Assembly (NCBI RefSeq): GCF_000485595.1 | Contig: NW_014577181.1 | Location: forward strand, 529,489 to 593,488 | DNA from: Priapulus caudatus | Lineage: Eukaryota > Priapulida > Priapulimorpha > Priapulimorphida > Priapulidae | DNA: 64,000 nt | Reading direction: 5' to 3' | Shown: one piece after another, positions 41,504 to 51,172 of the stretch | Position numbering within the stretch: position 1 is the first letter of the stretch | Layout: each line of letters begins with the position of its first letter | Made by a program: the position numbers and the translations under genes | The notes under the pieces: model-generated | What the model saw: the letters and a program-made list of their open reading frames with translations, nothing else | Database searches by the model: none | Told to the model about the DNA's origin: nothing

Positions 41504-43458
41504 CTTCTAGCCCTCTTGCGTTGTCCTTACTCATTCTCTTGACCCTCGTGCGATCGTATAGTGTATCCTTTGTGTGTTTCGAATCCTGTTCGTCATGCAA
41601 CAATTGAGTCTGACGACGCAGCCAACTGCGTGCCCGGCAACGGCATCAATAGTCGGCTCTCTGTCTTCACCCCTCGCTGTACAGTTTTAGTGTGTATCGA
41701 CGCAATCTTAATTTAGCCGTATGATTTGTACGTGTCGTTAGGGAATATAGAATATACGGTGAAACGACAGTTGTAATCTACATCAGGGCACTCATCATTA
41801 TTATCCGAATGCGTAACATTGAGTGCAAGCATTAACACGACGGCGGGCAACATAGCGAACGCAACATGCGCACAGTCGCTGGCAGCAAATACCCCGACAC
41901 AATACAATCACATAGGGCGGTTTCCATAATCGAGTTTGGTCGATCAATACTCGTGACGCCGATTCGATTAGAGCGAGTAAGAAAACGACGAACGAGTACA
42001 ACTGAAACTTTTGTTTTCGCAGATTTGACACAAGTACATACATTTACAACCATATACTATTAAACGCGTGCGTGTAAATTTCAAGGAACTATTGGGCCGC
42101 ACTTTGTGCCTGAAAAAGCCTAACTCCTAAATTTCCGTACATATCTTCCACATTATTTCCTAAAAAGCAATTTAAAAAAAATTCCAGGGAACTTTTTTGT
42201 TCATAATATAACGAAACTCTATGGTAAAAGTTAGGTCCGCAACTCCTGCTGTTCTGAGAACATAACAAATAAAGCAGTTTTGTAATAAATTCACAAATTT
42301 TGCCGGCACTTAATTAGCAATAATTTATTAAACATAAAAAACCTTTCAGCATAGCATAGAGAGACATTCTCTTATGTAAACGATATGAGTTTGATTAAAA
42401 TAGATTGAAACATTATGTTGCAATGCCCTTTAGAGTGTTAACCCGTCCGTACAACCAACAGTAACAGTACCTAATTTAACCGTACACCATTAAATACTAC
42501 ACACATACAATAAGCCAAGTATCAGCGGCATTTCAACATTAAATAGAAGTTACTCACGCGTGGACCCCCGAAAATAAAAAGAAAAAAAAATATAACTCCG
42601 AAAATCTCTGATATTCGAATTCCCGAACATTCGATATCATAGCAAATCCCAAGTCCGCAGATTTTCCGCAGGCGCGCACGCGCGCAAAGCTTAACCAATG
42701 AAAATCGTATGCCGAGCCGCAAAGACGGACTATGGATTACGACTTGTTTATACTGCTGTACTGACGACGTACAGTGTACGACTGTGTGACCGACTTAAGC
42801 TTAGCGGAACTAGCTGCACGCATAGCCAAACCACACATCCCTCGACGGCCGAGACCAGCCAGATCTTCACGACTAAAAGTCAGAGCTAATAAGACATTGA
42901 GTGGAATACGCAGTTACAACGGAACTTTGCAATTTTCATGTTCATGCAGTGAACTACATGCAGCATTAATAACAATGTAATCTATTTATTACTTTTTCAA
43001 TTCAATTTAGTACATTAATGCTGCTTCTATGTATGTGTTGAAATCATGACTAAAGTATGCACCAGATTGCACCATTTCAAATGTAAAATTGCAAAAGCTC
43101 CCTGCCATTAGCTCCAGGAAACGGTATTGCTAGGGTTAGAATATGACGTTAGTCATACAGTAGTATGACCGGTTGGTCATACACGGTGTATTGACGTTAG
43201 TCACACAGCCTGGTCGGGTTACCTGCCATGGGAGGGGGGATACCACCTTCCCATACCCTCCCCCCTCGGTCGCTCCGCTCCCTCGCAATGTCTCACGCAA
43301 AACTCTTACTCAAGGTTGGCAGCCCTGCAATATTCCTTCGCAATACACCGGTTGTGTCGACGATGACGCGGCGTCACCGCGTCGTCGCCAAAATCTAAAA
43401 TGATCGATGATTCAATCATCGGTCGTTTTGTAAAACCGATGATCGATCATGAAATTTG

Positions 43459-43545
43459 GGCTCAAGGATAGAGAGCACGGTTGTGAGAGCAGAGCCGATG
43501 AGTTACGCTACATAGTTCTCAATCTCGCCATGCTCTCTATCCTTC
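43459..43545. repeat. hairpin AAGGATAGAGAGCA ... TGCTCTCTATCCTT
   Basis: Fourteen-base outer arms are perfect, with inner partial pairing (GAGAGC, TGAGTTA...). A further palindrome of GATGATCGATCATC lies just upstream at 43400-43452. Confidence 0.75.
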
Positions 43546-43828
43546 CTTGTGGTACCGAACTGTGGACTGATCTCCAACACTACAATTTACAAATATGAAT
43601 TATTATTGAATATGAATATGAAAATATGAATTTATTTTGAATTTGAATTTGAATTTGAATTTGAATTTGAACAATACAATCAATACTACATGCAAACGAT
43701 TAAATCGGATTATATAACAATATAAATATAAATAAAATGAATAATGCATCAATTGCCAATCCGCAATCGCGCGAATCGGTTATCGATCGCTTGGGGGTAA
43801 CCAATAAATCATTAACATAAAGGCCTAC

Positions 43829-43948
43829 CCAGTCCACCAGATAATATCTGAGATATTGCAGCGTGCCCAGCAGCACCGACGCCGTCGCCAGACTGACAAT
43901 CCATTGCTTGATGTCGGGGTAGAACTTCACCAGAGAACTACTCTTGTG
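43829..43948 (-). CDS. possible orphan exon with one membrane segment
   Basis: This is a 120-bp (40-codon) open segment between a good acceptor (TTAATTACCCACCCAG) and a donor (GACTGG/GTAGGC), phase 0 on both sides. The peptide begins HKSSSLVKFYPDIKQW and continues with about 22 hydrophobic residues (IVSLATASVLLG...), so it would span a membrane once. Codon use is GC-leaning, like the exons of the other genes here. No partner exon was found within reach, and I do not recognise the protein. It may be part of a gene with long introns or a relict. Confidence 0.35.
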
Positions 43949-44571
43949 CTGGGTGGGTAATTAACTAATTAAGTTATCACCGGAATGCTATTTTCAATTA
44001 CGTGTCAATGTCTACCACGCATGAAATCCCAACAATCCTACAAATTGTAAAAAAAATCAATCAACTATCAACGATGGAAAATGAATACGATGCACACTTG
44101 TTTCCGAGTAGTAGCATAGACGGTTATCATCTCTCGCTCTGAACGTAGACACTATTAACAGTGTGTAGAGACCAGTACCAGTCTATGTAAGTCTATCTCG
44201 CTTCCTGTTGTTCTTCGTATATACCGCCACCTTGCGATAGGATTTTCTGCTGTACAACATTTAGGTGTTTGTGATGGACGTAATAAACAAAATCTTTCCT
44301 TTGCATTCAGCATGGGCAACTGCTATCGAACAGATCCCATTAAAGACTGGCGTTGATGGCACCGGTATGATTTATGGAGAGGAAAAAAGGTGACATAAAG
44401 AACGACTGTTCCGTTTTTGTGTGGTCAATTTTTAGATTAATTTTGAAAGCCCCTGCTACACTGCCGTACAGACTACAGTCGGCCTACAGACAGAGTACAG
44501 ACTACAGTACAGTCTACACTACAGCCACAGGTCCTTTTCAGAAACAATTAATGGTCCGAGGCAGATGACTG
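43949..44571. other. non-coding stretch, nothing recognised
   Basis: A short CTACAGTAC-type repeat is at 44470-44525. No gene is supported. Confidence 0.4.
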
Positions 44572-44904
44572 AGCACACCCACTGGCAGTTCCAACAAATC
44601 AGTAAAAATAACAATAATGTATAATAAATCTTATTGCACCACTAATAACTCTCCTATCTGTGGTAAACAACTAACTCCTCACTGCAAACAGGGGTGTGAA
44701 TGTCCCGCCAAATGGCGGAAATCCGCCGATTTATATTCTAATTTGATGGGTATTCCAATTCGTGTAGATTCGTTGAGAAATTTTAGGGGGGTGAGGCAGA
44801 TACCCGCCAAGTCCGTTGTCAACCCGCCGGTCCCGCCCCTTGCCGCTCTCGCTCGGCCTCAGCCGCTAGCGGCAGCCGGTTCCACGGCGCGGTAGAATTC
44901 ATGG

Positions 44905-44955
44905 TACCAAGAGTACATAATAACACCATGGTGTTATTATGTACTCTTGATGGTA
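44905..44955. repeat. perfect palindrome CAAGAGTACATAATAACACC / inverse
   Basis: The 20-base arms on either side of an ATGG/CCAT centre are exact reverse complements. It shares its CAAGAG and AATAATA theme with palindromes at 9698, 13512 and 51128. Confidence 0.9.
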
Positions 44956-45044
44956 TGGTGTGACTGTCAAGTGTTTACCATTAAGCATGCATGTGTGTAC
45001 TGCACTGTATTGCATTCAATCAAGCGCGCGCCGCCGCCCGCGCG

Positions 45045-45161
45045 TATATACGTGTGTGCCTGTGCACATGCTTGCGTGTGTGCCTGCGCGCGTGCGTGCG
45101 TGCCTGCGGGCGTGCCTGCGCGCGTGCGTACGTGCCTGTGTGTGCCGGTGTGCCTGCGTGC

Positions 45162-45221
<60 letters not shown>

Positions 45222-45250
45222 GCGCGCGTGTGACGTGTGTGTGGTGTGTG
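45045..45250. repeat. (TGCG)n / (TGTGCG)n microsatellite
   Basis: Alternating purine/pyrimidine GTGCGTGCGTGC and CGCGCG over about 200 bp inside the nested hAT-like element. Confidence 0.9.
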
Positions 45251-45730
45251 CGCGCCCCCGCGAGTGTGTATTAGCTACTGTGCCTGTGATTTTGAAACAA
45301 CTAATTTTTGTGTTCTGAATACAATGCTTTTAAAATCTGTCTCCATACTTATGTACTGATCTTACTCATGTCATAGGTGTCAAGATGCCCCAGATTTGCA
45401 TCTTTTGGATATGAATTCTTTAAAAATCTCTAAGGTTCGAGGGGGACACCCCCTCGAACTCCCCCGGCCTACGCTTCTTACCAAAAGAAGGCCTTCGGCC
45501 TCCTTTTGGTAAGGCTACGGCATGTTGGCCTGCGGCCAACATACAGTGGCCTTCGGCCACTTTCATTGAAATATTTGAGTACCCGCCAAAAATATTGCTA
45601 GCTGTTCACACCCCTGCGCAAAAGAAAAGCCTAAAGTCGGCGCGAATGCTGACTCTCTGCACAATGCTGCGTACTCGGGAAATGCTATCCCCCGGGCGTG
45701 GAGGGACATTACCGCGACGTGGCAGCACTA

Positions 45731-45905
45731 GTGTTAGGATTAGGGTTAGGATCAGGGTTAGGGTTAGGGTTAGGGTTTTTGCATCATGATATCTGTCCCC
45801 ACATCATAGATTAATTTTTGTGGATGACACCCCTATATATAGATATCCGATATATAGATATTTAGTGTTAGGGTTAGTGTTGGAGTTAGGGTTATGGTTA
45901 CTGTT
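45731..45905. repeat. TTAGGG-type repeats in the foldback loop
   Basis: GTTAGGATTAGGGTTAGGAT and four more GGGTTA units lie at 45733-45778. A second degenerate set, TTAGTGTTAGGGTTAGTGTT, lies at 45862-45905. The motif equals the general animal telomere repeat, here as a loop of a mobile element. Confidence 0.8.
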
Positions 45906-46146
45906 AAGTTTTGAAGTGTACGTCAACTGTATCACGTGACCGTCCCTCCACGCCCGGGGGATAGCAACACCCTGCATACTCCCCATACATAATCCCTGCA
46001 CTCGCGCCGACGTTAGGCTTTTCTTTTGCAGTGAGGAGTTGTTTATCGCAGATAGGAGAGTTATTATATGCAGTGGTGCAATAAGATTTATTATACATTA
46101 TTTTTTATTTTTACTGATTTGTTGGAACTGCCAGTGAGCACACCAA

Positions 46147-46833
46147 GATGATTTTATCAAGCGAGATATATGATAACAGTTTTGACGTGGCAGTTATAAA
46201 TCTTGTAGAGAGGGCCAGCCAAGATTGGTGAGAACGTTTTCAGAACTTGTACTTGTAGTTTTTTGTGTGACCTATCTAGGGCTTCTTTCTAGAATAGGAA
46301 GGACCAAGGTTTTAAAGGCAAGGGACCTGGTTTTGGCCTTTTTACAAATGTAATTTATGTGGGCATTTCAGTCGAAGTTTGAAATTATCACTCAAATGAA
46401 AATACAAGTGGCTTTTCGAAATTGTGAGTGGAAAAGAGGGAGGAGAGTGAAGTAGGATGTGAGTAATAGGCATAGAGAACGTAAAGGAGGGTGGAAGTAG
46501 GAAGTGAGGTAACAAAAAGGAGGAAAAGTAGGGTGGGGAGGAGGCACAGCAGGCGTAGTCAGAGGGAGAAAAATATGAATGGAGAGGCCTGGTTGCTAGA
46601 TCATTAACAACTCTGGTTAACAACTAACAAAATAAAATTTGAGGATGAAGCACTTCATGTCTGGTTCAATAAAGTGACTTTTTCTAGTTGGTTTGCCTAT
46701 TCATATTTACCAATCGCTGCAATTCAATTAAAGTAAACCCGAAAATTTCTATTGTCTTCAAATTTGTCACTTTTGCATAAACCTGGTGAGAATTCTAGGT
46801 GAAATTGACACGTGATACAATTTTCATTTGCAG
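46147..46833 (+). other. upstream flank or intron of the SWSAP1-like gene
   Basis: Must contain or follow the missing first exon. Near 46300 a short GGAAGGACCAAG/GTTTT could precede the acceptor at 46833 in phase, but a stop lies just in front of it. No exon is called. Confidence 0.4.
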
Positions 46834-49556
46834 TGGAAAGACGTCGCTGCTGTTCCAGTATGCAGTCACATGTGCTTCTCACGGACAGAATATACTCTTC
46901 ATCTGCAAGGAGAAGCTAGCGACAATGCCCTTCCCTGTTCATGGCATGCCTGCCCCACAGCATGAGCTGCTTAAGCTAGTCAAGATCATGTAGGTTCATC
47001 TAAGTGTCTATACGCTGGTTCTAGTTTATTTGTGTAAGCCATCGTCTGAGTAGACTTGTCATGAAACTCCCGGTGTCATATTATATAGTGCTACCCATTA
47101 TATAGTGCTACCCAAACGTACCAACAAACAACAACCAACAACCATTCTTGAAACAGAATAATGATTTTCTGCATCCCGTTTTTGGATCACTGTACTGTAC
47201 TGTGATTTGTTGTTGTTGTGATTAGGATTAGGGTTAGGGTTGGAAGATACATATTAGCGTCATATCATAGGTAGCATGGTGTCACGGGCGTGTGTATTAT
47301 ATTCTGCACCCGGGATGCATAATATAATGGGGAATGGGGATGTAATCGCTCACGCTACACCGGCTCCCTCAATTAGAGCACCCTCACTCTCTCATGATCA
47401 CCTATCGTGTGTGCAGTCTCGGGTTTGAAGGATGTACCCACAGCGCATTTTAGGCACAGAAGCATGATAAAATAAGTGTCCATTGCAGGGCACGAAATTC
47501 AAATTTTTTTGCAGCAGCCAAGAGGGCTGGTAACAGCAATTTCTCACCAGCCCTCGCCATAATTTACCAGCCTTCATAAATTTTGTTTATAAATTCAATG
47601 TCATGTTTCACGCTTGCATTCTCGATTTCAAATTTGTAAAATGTTGATAAATTATGGCGTGATATCCTTCAGGTAAAACAGTAATGTAGGCTATTTGCTC
47701 ATTAATACTATAAATAAAAATGTAGGTACTCACTAACACGGGCTGAAACCACCGGCTCGGAGGGCCAGTGTTTTGTCAATGTTACCGGCCCTCCAAATAA
47801 TTTGCCAGCATATGCCAGTGGGTCGGTGCTAGTTTCGCGCCCTGCATTAATGTGTGAAGGAAAGTGTAAAAATTACAGTTAAGAGAGATAAGATGATGAG
47901 TTATTCAAGTTCATTTGCACTATAAGGTCTCAGCCACACTACAGTTGATACTCGCTTCATGCCAAGTTTTGTAAATGCCTAAAATGCACTATTATGGAAT
48001 AATCGTTCTTATGTCGTAGGTACATGTCGTCTGCAGTGGATCTTATACAGCACCTAGCTAGCATACACAAATCTCCTGTTAGTCCAGCGGTGCTTGTGAT
48101 AGATGACCTTGACTTCTTCGCTAGACAGTTCAAGGTAAGCAATACAGTGCTTTGATGCATGTATTATATACAGACAAATTTTTGCGGTGCAGCAGTGCAA
48201 GCAATTAATCGAGGTTAGAGTTTAATGGTGTCCATTACTAGCCGTTTCCACGTACATAGTTGCTCTTATGACCAAGTTTATGTAATTTATAATTTATGCC
48301 TACTGTGAATAATTTTACATAAAAACCAATGGCATTGACTTATGCACAAAAGTGTAAAATAACAAGTAAATTAAGATGGCAAATATTTCACTCCTAGACT
48401 GACACTGACAGTCAGAGTTTCTCACGGCTCTGTGCCGCACTGGTAGACTCTGGCAAGTTCATGGCCCATAGGAACAAGACTCGGTGTCAAGTGTTGGTCT
48501 CTGCATCAGACCTCAACAAGCAACAAGTCGACACTGCGAGGCAGTTCTTCAAGTCACTGTGGATGACAGAAGGTAAATATGCATCAGGGGGTCAGAATTA
48601 GCATGAATGATTAAGTAAAAGTATAAAGTCGATTATCCCCATGTAAATTTTGGACTCCCATATTCGATATCGGTGGAATTCTGCATGACTTCCTAAAAAT
48701 TCCGACAAATTCTGTTATACATTACCAAAAATCCATGAAACATTGATTACAGTTCTGCTTCCATTATTTTAAAGTTATATTTCCTAGAAAAGTAATGCGT
48801 TAACATAACAATTTGTGCCTTTTCAGTGGTCATTGTTTATGCATTATTGTTAACTTTAGTTTCTGAATTTTGGACAACAGACTCATCTTGAGGCAGACAT
48901 TGCTTTAATGTTGCATGATACGCACGCACACACGCACATAATTAGCAGATGATCATACTTTATCTTTTAAAATGAAATAGCTTTTTCACAGTATGTTCTA
49001 TTGTGTTGTTCTAGATGTAAACTATAAAAAATATCTGTATCGTCTCCACTTGGACCTCGGTTTTGACCAGTCTACGCCACTGGAAGAGCGAGGAAACACA
49101 ATGCGATGGTTATTCTTCAAGTATTACATACAAAATGAAAAGTTGTTTCTGGACTGCATGGTGTCTGAGCAGCTACCAGGGGCCGCCACCTCTCGGAGCA
49201 AGGCCAAAACGAAAGCCTCTTCGTCCGCTACTCAAAAACAACAGGAAGTGAACCCGGTAGCTGCCATGGCAGGAAGCACAAATGTATACACACCTAACTC
49301 ACAGACTGTCTCTGTCACATATGCGCCTCAGAATGAGGGTGATGCCATCGTGTATATCCCTCAGAGAGAGGCTGCTCCCATGGCATATACACAACAACAA
49401 GATCAGGGTACTACTATTGCATATGTCACCAGTCGAGACGGAGTGGCAGTGACTTATGCGCCGACAATGAGAGAAGGGACGAGCGTTGTGTTTGTACAAA
49501 AAACTGACATGATGGGTGATCAGGCAACATATATACCGATGGCGATGCCAAGATAA
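46834..49556 (+). CDS. swsap1-like: SWSAP1-like RecA-family ATPase (four exons, 5' exon missing)
   Basis: SWSAP1 is a RAD51-paralogue ATPase that pairs with the SWIM protein SWS1 (ZSWIM7) and supports RAD51 filaments in homologous recombination. Exons on the plus strand are 46834-46989, 48020-48134, 48398-48572 and 49015-49556. All introns are GT-AG and all phases match. The first visible exon begins inside Walker A (the Ser codon is split, then GKTSLLF), so the start codon and the first glycine are in an unidentified upstream exon. Walker B is AVLVIDDLDFF. The block FICKEKLATMP matches the family's FLTRRPLQSMP region. About 100 residues after the core form an unusual repeated tail. It could be another small RAD51-like paralogue, but the short length and these blocks favour SWSAP1. 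Confidence 0.75.
46990..48019 (+). other. SWSAP1-like intron with TTAGGG motif and hAT-like insertion
   Basis: The intron is bounded by AT/GTAGGT and TATGTCGTAG. It holds 'gattaggattagggttaggg' (47221-47241) and the hAT-like element at 47486-47844. Confidence 0.8.
47486..47844. mobile_element. hAT-like MITE in the SWSAP1-like intron
   Basis: The left end CAGGGCACGAAATTCAA and the right end, inverted, CAGGGCGCGAAACTAGCAC form terminal repeats. Subterminal GGCTGGT/ACCAGCC and GGGCCAG motifs cluster near both ends. There is no coding capacity. The 8-bp flanks are only partly alike. Confidence 0.65.
49230..49553 (+). repeat. degenerate peptide repeats at the SWSAP1-like C-terminus
   Basis: After the ATPase core the protein repeats a 12-14 residue pattern: VYTPNSQTVSV, TYAPQNEGDAIV, YIPQREAAPMA, YTQQQDQGTTIA, YVTSRDGVAV, TYAPTMREGTSVV and so on. 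The pattern is hydrophobic residues with Tyr-x-Pro at intervals and Gln/Thr-rich turns. Vertebrate SWSAP1 ends without such a tail, as far as I know. Confidence 0.7.
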
Positions 49557-49974
49557 AATTACACAATGTTTAATCTTTATAGATAGCGATAATTATAACA
49601 TGGATGTGAATTTGTATTTAAACTGGTTTCTCTTCTGCTTCCTTTTCTCTTTTTGTTTGTGATTGCCGGTATCTAATCTAAGAGATTTACTCTTTTCATC
49701 AATTGCCACTTTTAATGATTCTGTGGAAGCCATATGCTGCAGTAGTTTTATTGTGCTTTATGTTTGCTGTGTAAAACTATTTTAACATCTCAGATGTTGT
49801 TACTAGCGCCAGCAGAAATGGATTACATATTAGAGCATTACTTTGAAGCGAATGAGTAGTTAAAAAGATATTATACAGGCAGGGTATGTGAATATTTTGA
49901 TACCAGTGCATGTTTGCTAGTTTGGTAGTCCACAAGGCCGGAACTTACAAGTGCGGTCACTAAACCTATCCTGA

Positions 49975-49980
49975 AATAAA
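49975..49980 (+). promoter_or_regulatory. candidate poly(A) signal of the SWSAP1-like gene
   Basis: AATAAA 419 bases after the TAA stop, the first canonical hexamer in the 3' flank that I noticed. Confidence 0.4.
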
Positions 49981-51127
49981 CATAGGATTCACTAGATGGA
50001 GAGGAATATTCCATGTATTGGACTGAGTGTGCGTCTGGTGCTCGATAGGTAATCAGGGAAATGGTAAAATGCAGTGCCTATGTTGTAAACTGCTTTCCAG
50101 GCTTGAAATGAGAGGGAAAAGAATTGTATATGTTATGCGACAAATAATAATAGTGTTGTAGTAAAGGGCACCAACTTGATTGCGTAATATTAGCCAAATT
50201 GAAATCAATTGTGTTATTATAGAAATCAGTAAACTAGCAAAAGGTCACGAGATTAGAAAGTAGGAAAATATTGTCTTTGATTTTTATTGTTGTCAAATCA
50301 GGAAATCCTGATGAACAACAGTGATTATATATATTTAGCTAAGGTGCCATTATTATTGTTGAAAAATAGTATATGACAAACAGCTCTTGTATGTGGCTGT
50401 ATGTAAATGTGTACATACATTGTATCTAGGGTAATGACTAGAGCGGATACAGAAGTTGCATCTTAGCCTGTCGGTGGATAATCAAGACGTTTGTACCTAT
50501 AATAGCAAGTCGTTTCGTTTCATATGGTAAATACAAACACATTTCCGTAGCGATAACTTCGTGTCGCGTGCCTTCTTGCCCACACAGTGTGCCCTTCCTC
50601 AAGATTGTGTCATGCTAGAGCTCTACAGAACTAGTTACATATTGTACTAGTGACACTATAGTATTTGATCTACTAGTTAATATCATATTGAATATGACAA
50701 AATACGAGTAGGTGTAAACGAGCGAGCTAAATTAGTTTGACGTGTGGATTAGGAGTATTATATAGATGTAAATAAGGCAGACTTCTTTATTTTCTAGTTT
50801 CTTGACTTTCTTCATGGTGTGTTGGTAACGTTGAGAGGTATTCGAGAGTATTTCAACTAAACAGGGTTTATCTTGTTCCACGTAGCAAGCGTCGATGCGC
50901 CCATCTCTGAAAAATAGTATCGGCTATTATAACCGGCGCAAACACGGTCTTGATACCTGTGCAAAGGTAGCGCTCTATTGTATTTATTTTAATTGGCAGA
51001 TAAGCGAAGGTCAATAGCATGCCCTTCACCACGATATCTTATACGTACGACACTAGACATCGAGCCGTGCATTCTCGGGTGTTCTTTATCATATAACGAG
51101 TGCAATGTGCAGTGAGTATAAACCAGA

Positions 51128-51172
51128 TCAAGAGTAAATAAAGTTGTTTTTATTCACTCCTGACCAGATGAA
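51128..51172. repeat. palindrome AGAGTAAATAAAG / TTTATTCACTC
   Basis: 'gatcaagagtaaataaag' is followed by 'tttttattcactcctgacc', the same ends as the hairpin at 9698-9745. Confidence 0.65.

Larger units (their letters stand above)
38663..43828. other. 5.2 kb without a recognisable gene
   Basis: Holds A-runs (38690-38850), a GATA-motif minisatellite (39471-39620) and weak minus-strand ORFs at 40674-40868, 41090-41503 and 41713-41907. Hairpins near 43398-43545 and a (GAATTT)n at 43630-43675 are also present. The ORF 41713-41907 starts with a hydrophobic stretch and an NVT site, suggesting a secreted or membrane start, but nothing else supports it. Confidence 0.45.
44689..45616. mobile_element. 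hAT-like non-autonomous element nested in the foldback
   Basis: It has 12-bp ends CAGGGGTGTGAA and TTCACACCCCTG. The uninterrupted arm reads ACTGCAAAAGAAAAG across the site. Here ACTGCAAA precedes and CGCAAAAGAAAAG follows, consistent with a target duplication around GCAAA. Inside are a CCCGCC-rich end, a perfect palindrome (44905-44955), a (TGCG)n tract and GCCTTCGGCC-type hairpins (45480-45565). Confidence 0.8.
44572..46146. mobile_element. foldback element interrupted by a hAT-like insertion
   Basis: Left-arm parts 44572-44688 and 45617-45715 together match the reverse complement of the right arm 45940-46146. Landmarks are CACTGGCAGTTCCAACAAAT, then TCTTATTGCACCACT, CAAAAGAAAAGCCTAA and CCCCCGGGCGTGGAGGGAC. 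The loop between the arms is a TTAGGG-rich segment (45731-45905). The left arm was split by the element 44689-45616. No protein is encoded. It ends 690 bp before the first SWSAP1-like exon found. Confidence 0.85.

Noticed and set aside
46140-46222. Frame starting ATGATTTTATCAAGC as the first SWSAP1-like exon
   Set aside because: Its donor (GATTG/GTGAGA) has a usable phase, but the joined sequence lacks the first glycine of Walker A and lies at the edge of a foldback element.
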